DNA of 60,238 nt, taken from contig JAIBAD010000004.1 in assembly GCA_019695395.1 (NCBI GenBank), forward strand, positions 1-60,238, given 5' to 3'. Each line of letters opens with the position of its first letter. The stretch's first letter is position 1. Both the position numbers and the translations under genes were made by a program. The stretch is from Alphaproteobacteria bacterium (GTDB taxonomy: Bacteria; Pseudomonadota; Alphaproteobacteria; JAEUKQ01; JAIBAD01). Under the pieces are notes generated by a model, which saw only the letters and a list, made by a program, of their open reading frames with translations, had not been told where the DNA came from and did no database searches. Of this stretch, positions 1 to 8,021 are shown in pieces.

Positions 1-2
1 AA

Positions 3-887
3 GAAATAATTATGTTAAGTAGACAAGCATGGATAGGTAGTCATTTAATAAATGTAGCAGTATGGAGCGGTGACATCGATTCGTCATGGGAAGAGTTATT
101 AAAACAGATTAAAGTAGCGCAAAATGTTGCTTTATCTGGAATTTATTGGTGGACAACTGATATTGGTGGTTATAGACCTGTTGGTTTAGACGATAATGAA
201 TTTCAAGAGTTGATTTTGAGATGGTTTCAATTTGGAGCATTCTGTCCCCTATTTCGTTTGCATGGTTATCGTCATCCACCATTACCAGACAATGAATGTG
301 GATCTTCTGGTGGTCACAATGAAATATGGTTATTTAATTATAGTAGTCAAATTATTGATATAATCCTACTGCGGGAATCTTTACGTGACTATGTTGAATA
401 TCACTTGAATATTTCACATGAAAATGGAACTCCTATTCTACGGCCAATGTTTTATGATTTTAGTGATGATAGTGAATGTTATAAAGCTGAAGACCAATAT
501 ATGTTTGGGTCAGATTACTTGGTCGCTCCTGTCTATACCTATCGAGCTACATCACGATCAGTTTATTTACCTGCAATATCTAAACACAATTTAGTATGGC
601 AACACTACTATACAAAGCAATTCTATGCAGGCGGTCAACGTTATAATATTCCTAAAACTGTTGATGGTACTTTAATTAGCAAAATAGAAAGAGGTAGTGT
701 GGCGTCCCAACAAGGATTACAAGTGGGTGATATTATTGTTCAAATTGGCCAGACAAAAGTCACATCACCTAGAGAAGCAAACCGTCTTATCGATACGGTA
801 AAAGAAAATAAAGGATCTTCTGTACTTTTTTTAATAAACCGCCAAGGTAATAATATTTTTGTAGCTCTTAAAATAGATAAAGTTTAA
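3..887 (+). CDS. GH31 glycoside hydrolase C-terminal part fused in frame to an HtrA/DegP-type PDZ domain (5' end outside window)
   Basis: The reading frame is open to the window edge, so the protein is cut at its N-terminus; the ATG at 12 is probably internal. From that ATG, residues 1-212 match the catalytic-barrel end of family-31 alpha-glucosidases/alpha-xylosidases. WSGDI carries the expected acid/base Asp (residue 21), followed by GIYWWTTDIGGY and FRLHG. At GGQRYNI a GH31 protein should continue into its beta-sandwich domains. Instead, residues 217-291 read as a PDZ domain (GSVASQQGL, then GLQVGDIIVQIG) of the type that ends Do-like HtrA proteases, and the protein stops there. The nucleophile region lies upstream and cannot be seen. 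The ORF may be a true fusion, a decayed GH31 gene joined by deletion to an htrA remnant, or an assembly join. The family assignments of both halves are firm; the function is not. Confidence 0.75.
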   Translation, partial: EIIMLSRQAWIGSHLINVAVWSGDIDSSWEELLKQIKVAQNVALSGIYWWTTDIGGYRPVGLDDNEFQELILRWFQFGAFCPLFRLHGYRHPPLPDNECGSSGGHNEIWLFNYSSQIIDIILLRESLRDYVEYHLNISHENGTPILRPMFYDFSDDSECYKAEDQYMFGSDYLVAPVYTYRATSRSVYLPAISKHNLVWQHYYTKQFYAGGQRYNIPKTVDGTLISKIERGSVASQQGLQVGDIIVQIGQTKVTSPREANRLIDTVKENKGSSVLFLINRQGNNIFVALKIDKV

Positions 888-897
888 GGATTATGCT

Positions 898-923
898 CCC
901 CATTTTGTAGATTATCTATGGGG
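898..923. terminator. weak hairpin between convergent genes
   Basis: Inverted repeat CCCCAT (898-903) and ATGGGG (918-923) with a 14-nt loop lies between the stop of the GH31-PDZ gene and the stop of the oppositely oriented cobD. No clean U-run follows on either strand, so this is only a candidate shared terminator. Confidence 0.25.
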
Positions 924-942
924 TGGGGCGCGCATTTTATAT

Positions 943-1974
943 TTAATACTCATTCCATAAAGAAAGGGCTTTTGTTAAACGTTTAAATGTTTGTGGTAAG
1001 GGCATCCCTATGCGTATCCATGAAGGATTTTCTTTATAAATCCTTGTATAAATTCCTTTTTTTCCAAGACATTGGTACAAAGAAAAAGCTCTAGAATCAT
1101 TAATAAATGTAAATAAGGCCGTACCTTTATATTGTTTAAAATTATAGGTTTGAAAAACTGAATGAATTTTTTTTGATGTTATTTGAAGCCAGTTTTTAGT
1201 TTTGTTAATCCAAACTTTATCGTTAAAAGCTTTTATCCCAATTTCTATAGCGGGATGACTTATAGGCCAAGGTCCAAGAAAGTGATTAATTTGTTGAATG
1301 ACGGGATGGGCACTAATCATAAATCCTAATCTTAAACCTGCTAGCCCAAAAAATTTTCCAAAAGATTTAAGAACAATAATGTTGGAATGATGTAATAAGG
1401 GAACAATACTATATTCAGGTATTGGATCTACAAATGCTTCATCAATAATAAGAATACCTTTATTTTTTTTTAAAAATTGAGCTGTGTCCAAAATAACATT
1501 ATGGTCAATAATAGCACCATTAGGATTGTTGGGATTACAAATAATTAAAATTTGCTGATCCCGTTTAAGCTCAGTTATCTTTTTTACATAAGTAATCTTT
1601 GAATTTTTAGAACCCCAACATTTTGCATATTCATTATAAGTGGGTGTTAAAATGGATATGTTTTTGTATTCTTGAAGAAAAAGTGGAAGAGTTTGTAAAA
1701 AAAATTGTGAACCTGGTCCAGCTATAATATCAACTTGATCTGGTGTCTGATAATAATTTCTAGCAATTTCTAATAATTTACTTATATCATTTTGGGAGGG
1801 TAGTTTTTGATATTTTTCGTTTTTTATAAATGAAAAAGGATAAGATCTTGGATTTATACCTGTAGATAAATCAACCCACGGGTGGTTAGGTTCACCAAAA
1901 TAATTCTTAGCATAAATTAGGTCTCCACCATGATCGGGCAGACACAATTCCTTATGTAATTTTTTTATAGGCAT
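943..1974 (-). CDS. cobD: threonine-phosphate decarboxylase (CobC in Pseudomonas naming)
   Basis: PLP enzyme of the aminotransferase class I/II fold. It decarboxylates L-threonine O-3-phosphate to (R)-1-amino-2-propanol phosphate, the linker attached to the corrin ring by CbiB. Visible signs are the N-terminal DLSTGINPRSYPF motif typical of this family, the PNNPNG turn, IIDEAFVDP with the PLP-binding Asp, and VLKSFGKFFGLAGLRLGF with the Schiff-base Lys. The length of 343 aa is normal. It is the first minus-strand gene of the B12 block, divergent from cobU across 86 bp. The ATG start gives a sensible N-terminus. Naming differs between organisms: this is Salmonella CobD and P. denitrificans CobC. 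Confidence 0.93.
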   Translation of the reverse strand: MPIKKLHKELCLPDHGGDLIYAKNYFGEPNHPWVDLSTGINPRSYPFSFIKNEKYQKLPSQNDISKLLEIARNYYQTPDQVDIIAGPGSQFFLQTLPLFLQEYKNISILTPTYNEYAKCWGSKNSKITYVKKITELKRDQQILIICNPNNPNGAIIDHNVILDTAQFLKKNKGILIIDEAFVDPIPEYSIVPLLHHSNIIVLKSFGKFFGLAGLRLGFMISAHPVIQQINHFLGPWPISHPAIEIGIKAFNDKVWINKTKNWLQITSKKIHSVFQTYNFKQYKGTALFTFINDSRAFSLYQCLGKKGIYTRIYKENPSWIRIGMPLPQTFKRLTKALSLWNEY

Positions 1975-2000
1975 AAAATTTAATTAATATTAATTGGTTA

Positions 2001-2028
2001 TTGCAATCTATATTATTATTCTTAATCT
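2001..2028 (+). promoter_or_regulatory. candidate promoter for the cobU operon
   Basis: TTGCAA (2001-2006) and TAATCT (2023-2028) are spaced by 16 nt in the 86-bp gap between divergent cobD and cobU. The region is very AT-rich, so chance matches are likely. The gap is too short for a cobalamin riboswitch. Confidence 0.25.
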
Positions 2029-2060
2029 ATATTAAGTTTTTTTAATAAAGAAAGTAAATA

Positions 2061-2591
2061 ATGTCTGAACCATTTAATCTTGCCAAATTAACCTTGATTT
2101 TGGGTGGAGCTAATTCAGGCAAAAGTTTATTTGCAGAACAATTATTATCTTCTTGTTCCTCAAAAGTGTATTTAGCAACAGCTCAACCTTTTGATCAAGA
2201 AATGACAGAAAAGATTTATCAACATAAACAGCGACGTGATCAAAATTGGACAACGATTGAAGAGCCTATATTGCTATCACAAAAATTGATGATGTTGAAT
2301 GAAGAAAAAGCATATTCGGTAATATTAATTGATTGTATAACCTTATGGGTATCAAATTTGATGATACATAAATTAAAAATTGATCAAGAATTTGTAAAAT
2401 TTGTTGATATAGTGAAAAATACTAAAATCCCAATTGTGATTGTTTCTAATGAAGTAGGTATGAGTATTATTCCAGATAATGAATTGGCAAGATCTTTTCG
2501 TGCATATGTTGGGCAATTAAATCAGTATCTTGCTGCTGCTGCCCTAAGAGTTTATTGGGTAGTAGCTGGTATTGGTACAATTATTAAATGA
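2061..2591 (+). CDS. cobU: bifunctional adenosylcobinamide kinase/adenosylcobinamide-phosphate guanylyltransferase (CobP)
   Basis: Phosphorylates adenosylcobinamide and then transfers GMP to give AdoCbi-GDP, activating the corrinoid for nucleotide-loop attachment. The P-loop GGANSGKS is at residues 15-22. The HKQRRDQNW segment provides the His expected to carry the GMP intermediate, and IDCITLWVSNLM and VSNEVGMSIIPDNELARSFRAYVG are family signatures. Its 176 aa are the usual length. It is the first gene of the plus-strand run cobU-cobW-cobN-cobO-cobQ and lies 12 bp before cobW. The SD upstream of the ATG is weak (AAAGAAAG). Confidence 0.95.
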   Translation: MSEPFNLAKLTLILGGANSGKSLFAEQLLSSCSSKVYLATAQPFDQEMTEKIYQHKQRRDQNWTTIEEPILLSQKLMMLNEEKAYSVILIDCITLWVSNLMIHKLKIDQEFVKFVDIVKNTKIPIVIVSNEVGMSIIPDNELARSFRAYVGQLNQYLAAAALRVYWVVAGIGTIIK

Positions 2592-2606
2592 TGAATAGGA
2601 GATATG

Positions 2607-3632
2607 ATGGGGTATAAAATTCCAGCAACAATTATAACAGGTTTTTTGGGTTCGGGTAAAACGACTTTATTACAAAATTTATTGAAAACAGCCCATGGTA
2701 AAAAATTGGCTTTTATTATTAATGAATTTGGTGATAAAGGATTTGATGGAAAATTAGTTAAAGAATGTGGCATTGAAGGGTGTGATGATAATTCAATTAT
2801 TGAATTATCTAATGGATGTATTTGCTGTACTGTTGCTGATGATTTTGTACCAACACTTAATATATTGTTATCAGAGAAAATAAAACCTGATCATATTATT
2901 ATCGAAACATCAGGGTTGGCGTTACCTAAACCATTGGTGCAAGCTTTTAATTGGCCAGATATAAGCCACAAGGTGACAGTTGATGGTGTGATAACTGTTT
3001 TGGATGCTCCAGCAATTGCAGAAGGAAGATTTGTAGATAATATAGAAAACCTTGATCAACAAAAATTAAATGACCCTAATATTGACCATGATAATCCTGT
3101 GGAAGAATTATTTGAAGACCAACTTGCTTGTGCTGACTTAGTTATTTTGAATAAAATAGATAAAATTAATGATAAAACGCTAGATGATATTAATAAAAAA
3201 ATTTCACCGCATTTAAGAAGCGGTGTTAAAGTTTTGCGGGCTACTTATGCTGCGATTGACTCTCAAATATTGTTGGGTCTTGCCGCTGAAACAGAAAAAA
3301 ATATTCATGCACGAAAATCGCATCATGATTTTGAAGAAAACCATGACCATAAAGATTTTGCAAGTTTTAGTCTTACAATTCCTGTAATTAATGATCTACA
3401 AAATTTTCTACAAAAGATAGAAAAGATTATTACACATAGTGATGTTTTAAGGATAAAAGGATTTATTGCGGTTGCGGATAAAAATATGCGCTTAGTTATT
3501 CAAGCGGTAGGCAAAAGAATTCATCATTATTATGACCGTGATTGGAAAAAGGATGAAGAAAAAAAAGGTTATTTGGTTATTATAGGCATGTATGATTTAG
3601 ATCAAGCGTCAATAACACAAACTTTGATGTAA
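2607..3632 (+). CDS. cobW: CobW-family GTPase, cobalamin-associated metallochaperone
   Basis: G3E GTPase thought to deliver metal, in this context probably cobalt to the CobN chelatase. The P-loop GFLGSGKTT (about residues 12-20) is followed by the metal-binding CxCC motif (NGCICC, residues 71-74), the GTPase motif ETSGLALPKP and NKID. A His-rich stretch near residues 234-250 (HARKSHHD, ENHDHKD) is a likely extra metal-binding segment, and a CobW C-terminal domain follows. Two adjacent ATGs occur, at 2604 and 2607. AGGAG at 2597-2601 is better spaced for 2607, so that start was chosen. The gene sits between cobU and cobN, the classical alphaproteobacterial arrangement. Confidence 0.93.
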   Translation: MGYKIPATIITGFLGSGKTTLLQNLLKTAHGKKLAFIINEFGDKGFDGKLVKECGIEGCDDNSIIELSNGCICCTVADDFVPTLNILLSEKIKPDHIIIETSGLALPKPLVQAFNWPDISHKVTVDGVITVLDAPAIAEGRFVDNIENLDQQKLNDPNIDHDNPVEELFEDQLACADLVILNKIDKINDKTLDDINKKISPHLRSGVKVLRATYAAIDSQILLGLAAETEKNIHARKSHHDFEENHDHKDFASFSLTIPVINDLQNFLQKIEKIITHSDVLRIKGFIAVADKNMRLVIQAVGKRIHHYYDRDWKKDEEKKGYLVIIGMYDLDQASITQTLM

Positions 3633-3649
3633 GACATTAATTTAAAAAT

Positions 3650-6600
3650 ATGCATCTTTTAACAACCAAAAAACAAGGTTTAATTGAAGATAATGAAGCG
3701 ATTGAATTAAATCAAAAACCTGCTGATATTGTTTTTCTTTCGTGCGCTGATACAGAAATTGCATGTTTAGCGGGTGCTTATAAAACCTTGTATCATGATC
3801 AATTTCCAACGTTAAGGTTGGCTAGTATTTTACAACTTAAACATCCTTATTCAATTGATCATTATATAGACACGATTATTCAACATGCAAAAATTATTGT
3901 TATAAGACTTTTAGGTGGTAAAAATTATTGGCCTTATGGTATTGAGCGTATTCATTATATATGTTCTATAAAAAATATAAAAATTATATTGTTGCCAGGT
4001 GATGATGTTTTCGATCAAGAGTTAATCGACTTATCTAATATTTCTTTAGATATATATAAAGATTTATGGAATTATTGTATTCACGGTAATTTATATAATA
4101 TGAAAAATTTTTTATATTATTGTGTTTCTTTAATTGGTTATCAATATACTTGGCAAAAGGCTGTAAAATTGGCAAAGGTTGGGTTGTATAGACCAGATAT
4201 AGAAGATTTAAAAATAAATAATCTGCATGAACATCAATTTTTCCAAAAAAATAAAGCTTTTGTACCGGTAATATTTTATCGTGCATTAATTCAAAGTAAT
4301 AATCTTGAAGTTATTCATAAAATAATTGAAGAACTGGAAAAAAAGGGAATTATCGCTTTACCTATTTATGTAACGACTCTCAAAGATCCAGAAATTATTG
4401 ATACAATTGAAGAATATTTTTCACTTTATCCACCATCTTTTATTTTAAACATGACAGCGTTTTCTATATCTAAACCAGGTCATGATTTTTGCGCAAGGCC
4501 ATTTTCAAATTTTAAATGTCCTGTTTTCCAACTTATTACAGCAAGTACAGATGAAGAAAAATGGTTAGCTCAAGCAAATGGATTATCACCACGTGATGTG
4601 GCCATGTATGTTGCTTTGCCTGAAATTGATGGAAGAATTTTGACACGGGCTGTGTCATTTAAAATTCAAAAATATTATGATGATCTAACACAATGTTATA
4701 TTACACTTTATAAACCAATCATTAACCGAATACAGTTTATTGGCCAGATTGTAGAAGGTTGGTTGAAATTAAAAAACACATCAAATGAAAATAAACGTCT
4801 TGCTTTAATTTTAGCTAACTATCCTAACAAAGATGGACGTCTTGCCAATGGTGTTGGTCTTGATACACCTGAAAGTGTGATAGTTCTTTTAAAAGTTTTA
4901 AAAGAAGAAGGTTATAATTTAGATATTTTATCTTTAACAAATAAAGATTTAATGGATTTAATATTAGCAGGTCCTACAAATAATCATAAAAAATTAAATG
5001 ACATCCATGTTTCAGTTAAATTATCTATGGAAAAATATTTGTTTTTCTTCTCTCAATTATCTTTTAAAGTACAAAAGATGATTACAGATAAATGGGGACA
5101 CCCGCATAAAGATCCTTTTGTCAAACATGACTTTTTTGAATTACCTATTTATTTATTAAATAATATTGCTATAGGGATACAACCTGCAAGAGGATATAAT
5201 ATTGACCCTGTTAAAACTTATCATGATCCGGATTTGTCCCCACCCCATGGATATGTAGCATTTTATGCGTGGCTTAGATTTGAATTCGGGGTTCATGCTA
5301 TTGTACATATGGGCAAACATGGGAATCTTGAATGGTTACCGGGTAAAGCCCTAGCTTTATCAGAGGATTGTTTTCCTGAAGCAATTATGGGGCCAATACC
5401 ACATTTTTATCCTTTTATAGTTAATGATCCTGGTGAAGGGAGCCAGGCAAAAAGACGCACGGCAGCAGTCATTATTGATCATTTAACACCACCCTTAACC
5501 CAGGCTGACAGTTATGGGATATTAAACCAACTTGAAAATCTAATTGATGAATATTATCAGGCAAGTGAAATTGATCCAAAAAGGTGCGCCTATTTAGAAA
5601 AGAAAATTTTTGAATTTGTTCAATCACATAATATTTATCAAGAATGTAATATTGATATTCATGATACTAATCAAAAATCTTTGGAAAAAATTGATAACTA
5701 TTTATGCGAATTGAAAGAAATGCAAATACGAAATGGGTTGCATATTTTAGGTACATATCCGTCTTCAGATAAACTAGTTGATTTTATTTTTGCGCTAGTA
5801 AAATTGCCAAGGCAAAAAGGTATTGATCAAGATCAATCAATTTTACGGGCTTTAGCTTGCGATTTAAAAATTCTTCCAACAGTATTTGACCCTTTAAAAG
5901 TTGATTTTAAAAAACCATGGCAAGAAGAAAAAAACAATGTGCTTCAAAATCTTACTGAAGCCTCTTGGCGTACCCATGGTGATACATTAGAAAGACTTGA
6001 AATTTTAGCAAAAAAAATAATAACTAAAAAACACGAGATGCTTCCAGATTGGGATATGACTAAAAAGGTTTTAGCTTATATTGACCATCAATTATTACCC
6101 AAAATTCAGCAAAGTATAAAGCTAGAAATAGGAAATTTGATAAAAGGGTTAAATGGATATTTTGTTGAACCTGGACCTTCTGGCGCACCTACACGAGGAA
6201 GACTTGATGTATTACCAACGGGGCGTAATTTTTATTCAGTTGATACAAGAAGTGTTCCAACCCCAACAGCATGGGCATTAGGGTGGGAATCGGCTAATTT
6301 AATATTGGAAAAACATCGTCAAATTCATGGCAGTTGGCCTAAAAATCTTGCCCTTAGTATATGGGGTACATCCAATATGCGTACAGGTGGCGAAGATATT
6401 GCGCAAATTCTTGCTTTATTAGGTGTGAAGCCTAATTGGGAAGAAGGATCAGGTAGGGTAGATGGTTTTGAAATTTTACCTTTGACGGTTTTGGATCGCC
6501 CACGCGTAGATATAACCATTCGTATTTCTGGTTTTTTCCGGGATGCTTTTCCAGCCCAGGTAGAATTATTAGATCAAGCCATTCAAGCAGTAGCGTCTTT

Positions 6601-7423
6601 AGAAGAACCAGACAATGATAATCCGTTAAAAGCAATGGTTCATCAACATAAAATGGAATTAATTAAAAATGGATATTCAGAAGATATTGCGATTAGAAAA
6701 TCAACTTACAGAATTTTTGGATCAAAACCTGGGGCTTATGGGGCTGGATTGCAAGCTCTTATCGATGAAAGAGGTTGGCGGGATAGAAGTGATTTAGCTA
6801 AAGCCTATGTAGCTTGGGGTGGCTATGCTTACGGAATAAAAACTCAAGGTACAGCCGAACATCAGATTTTTGAAAAGCGTATTTCACATTTGGATGCTAT
6901 TTTACATAATCAAGATAATCGTGAACATGATATTCTTGATAGTGATGATTATTATCAATTTGAAGGTGGGCTTGCGTCTGCTGTATATCATCTGAAGGGA
7001 AAAGATATCCCTATTTGGCATAATGACCATTCCCAACCAGAAAATTTACAAATTAGAAATTTACAAGATGAAATATCAAAAGTAGTACGTGCACGTGTCG
7101 TTAACCCTAAATGGATTAAATCTGTTATGCAACATGGATATAAAGGTGCCGCAGAAATTGCGGCAACTGTTGACTATTTATTTGCTTTTGCGGCAACAAC
7201 AAATTGTGTAAATCATTATCATTTTGATTTAGTTTATGATGCATATATATGTCAACAAGAGGTTTTAGATTTTTTAATTGAAAAAAATATTAATGCAGCT
7301 CAAGAAATTGCAGAACGGCTTATTGAAGCACAAGTCCGGGGATTATGGCACGCCAAATCAAATTCGACTTATGAACATTTACAATCATTAGTTAAAGGAA
7401 AAATTGATGAACGATATAATTGA
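3650..7423 (+). CDS. cobN: cobaltochelatase large subunit CobN
   Basis: The 1257-aa subunit that binds hydrogenobyrinic acid a,c-diamide and inserts Co2+ in the late-cobalt-insertion (aerobic) pathway. It normally works with the AAA+ subunits CobS and CobT. Family blocks visible include VHMGKHGNLEWLPGKA, the LPTGRNFYSVD segment, WGTSNMRTGGEDIAQILALLGVKP and PRVDITIRISGFFRDAFP. The length is normal for CobN. The 3' end overlaps cobO by 17 bp, so the two are translated together. No cobS or cobT is in the window; they may be elsewhere, or a ChlI/ChlD-like pair may substitute. A BchH/ChlH assignment is unlikely given the neighbouring cob genes. Confidence 0.95.
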   Translation: MHLLTTKKQGLIEDNEAIELNQKPADIVFLSCADTEIACLAGAYKTLYHDQFPTLRLASILQLKHPYSIDHYIDTIIQHAKIIVIRLLGGKNYWPYGIERIHYICSIKNIKIILLPGDDVFDQELIDLSNISLDIYKDLWNYCIHGNLYNMKNFLYYCVSLIGYQYTWQKAVKLAKVGLYRPDIEDLKINNLHEHQFFQKNKAFVPVIFYRALIQSNNLEVIHKIIEELEKKGIIALPIYVTTLKDPEIIDTIEEYFSLYPPSFILNMTAFSISKPGHDFCARPFSNFKCPVFQLITASTDEEKWLAQANGLSPRDVAMYVALPEIDGRILTRAVSFKIQKYYDDLTQCYITLYKPIINRIQFIGQIVEGWLKLKNTSNENKRLALILANYPNKDGRLANGVGLDTPESVIVLLKVLKEEGYNLDILSLTNKDLMDLILAGPTNNHKKLNDIHVSVKLSMEKYLFFFSQLSFKVQKMITDKWGHPHKDPFVKHDFFELPIYLLNNIAIGIQPARGYNIDPVKTYHDPDLSPPHGYVAFYAWLRFEFGVHAIVHMGKHGNLEWLPGKALALSEDCFPEAIMGPIPHFYPFIVNDPGEGSQAKRRTAAVIIDHLTPPLTQADSYGILNQLENLIDEYYQASEIDPKRCAYLEKKIFEFVQSHNIYQECNIDIHDTNQKSLEKIDNYLCELKEMQIRNGLHILGTYPSSDKLVDFIFALVKLPRQKGIDQDQSILRALACDLKILPTVFDPLKVDFKKPWQEEKNNVLQNLTEASWRTHGDTLERLEILAKKIITKKHEMLPDWDMTKKVLAYIDHQLLPKIQQSIKLEIGNLIKGLNGYFVEPGPSGAPTRGRLDVLPTGRNFYSVDTRSVPTPTAWALGWESANLILEKHRQIHGSWPKNLALSIWGTSNMRTGGEDIAQILALLGVKPNWEEGSGRVDGFEILPLTVLDRPRVDITIRISGFFRDAFPAQVELLDQAIQAVASLEEPDNDNPLKAMVHQHKMELIKNGYSEDIAIRKSTYRIFGSKPGAYGAGLQALIDERGWRDRSDLAKAYVAWGGYAYGIKTQGTAEHQIFEKRISHLDAILHNQDNREHDILDSDDYYQFEGGLASAVYHLKGKDIPIWHNDHSQPENLQIRNLQDEISKVVRARVVNPKWIKSVMQHGYKGAAEIAATVDYLFAFAATTNCVNHYHFDLVYDAYICQQEVLDFLIEKNINAAQEIAERLIEAQVRGLWHAKSNSTYEHLQSLVKGKIDERYN

Positions 7424-8018
7424 TTTCAATAAGGCTGCAGATCAAAAATCTGCCAAGCGTCAAGAAGCGAGGCAAAAAATAATGGAAACAAAAACTTTGG
7501 AAAAAGGTTTAATTATTGTTCACACGGGCAAAGGAAAAGGTAAATCAACAGCTGCTTTTGGGTTAGTTATGCGTGCGCTGGGTCATGGATTTAAAGTTGG
7601 TATTGTTCAATTTATTAAAGGTGCTTGGGAAACAGGTGAGAAATACTTTTTAGAGAAATTCCCTGATCAAGTAATTATTCGTACGATGGGTGAAGGATTT
7701 ACCTGGAATACCCAAGATCGTGCTCGTGATATTGAAATGGCAAAAGTAGCATGGAATGTAGCTAAAGACATGATTGAAGATCAATCGTTTAAATTAATTA
7801 TTTTGGATGAGATTAATATTGCGCTGCGTTATGATTATCTTGATATTAAACAAGTATTAGACGTTTTAAACAAAAAAAGGACGGATTTACATATTGTGTT
7901 AACTGGTCGTAATGCAAAAGATGAATTGATCGAAAAAGCTGATTTAGTTACAGACATGACAATGATTAAACATCATTTCCGTAATAATGTAAAAGCTCAA
8001 CCCGGAATAGAGTTTTAG
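7407..8018 (+). CDS. cobO: cob(I)yrinic acid a,c-diamide adenosyltransferase
   Basis: Transfers the 5'-deoxyadenosyl group of ATP to Co(I) corrinoids to make the adenosyl form (CobA/CobO family). The P-loop variant GKGKGKST is at residues 41-48, with the family features GFKVGIVQFIKGAW, ILDEINIALRYDYL and VLTGRNAKDELIEKADLVTDM. About 30 N-terminal residues precede the P-loop, as in other CobO proteins. The ATG at 7407 was preferred to the upstream TTG (7404) because AAAGGA (7395-7399) is well placed for it. It overlaps cobN and lies 3 bp from cobQ. Confidence 0.95.
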   Translation: MNDIIDFNKAADQKSAKRQEARQKIMETKTLEKGLIIVHTGKGKGKSTAAFGLVMRALGHGFKVGIVQFIKGAWETGEKYFLEKFPDQVIIRTMGEGFTWNTQDRARDIEMAKVAWNVAKDMIEDQSFKLIILDEINIALRYDYLDIKQVLDVLNKKRTDLHIVLTGRNAKDELIEKADLVTDMTMIKHHFRNNVKAQPGIEF

Positions 8019-8021
8019 CTT

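Noticed and set aside
2552-2773. minus-strand ORF spanning the cobU/cobW junction
   Set aside because: Overlaps two solid genes and has no recognisable protein features.
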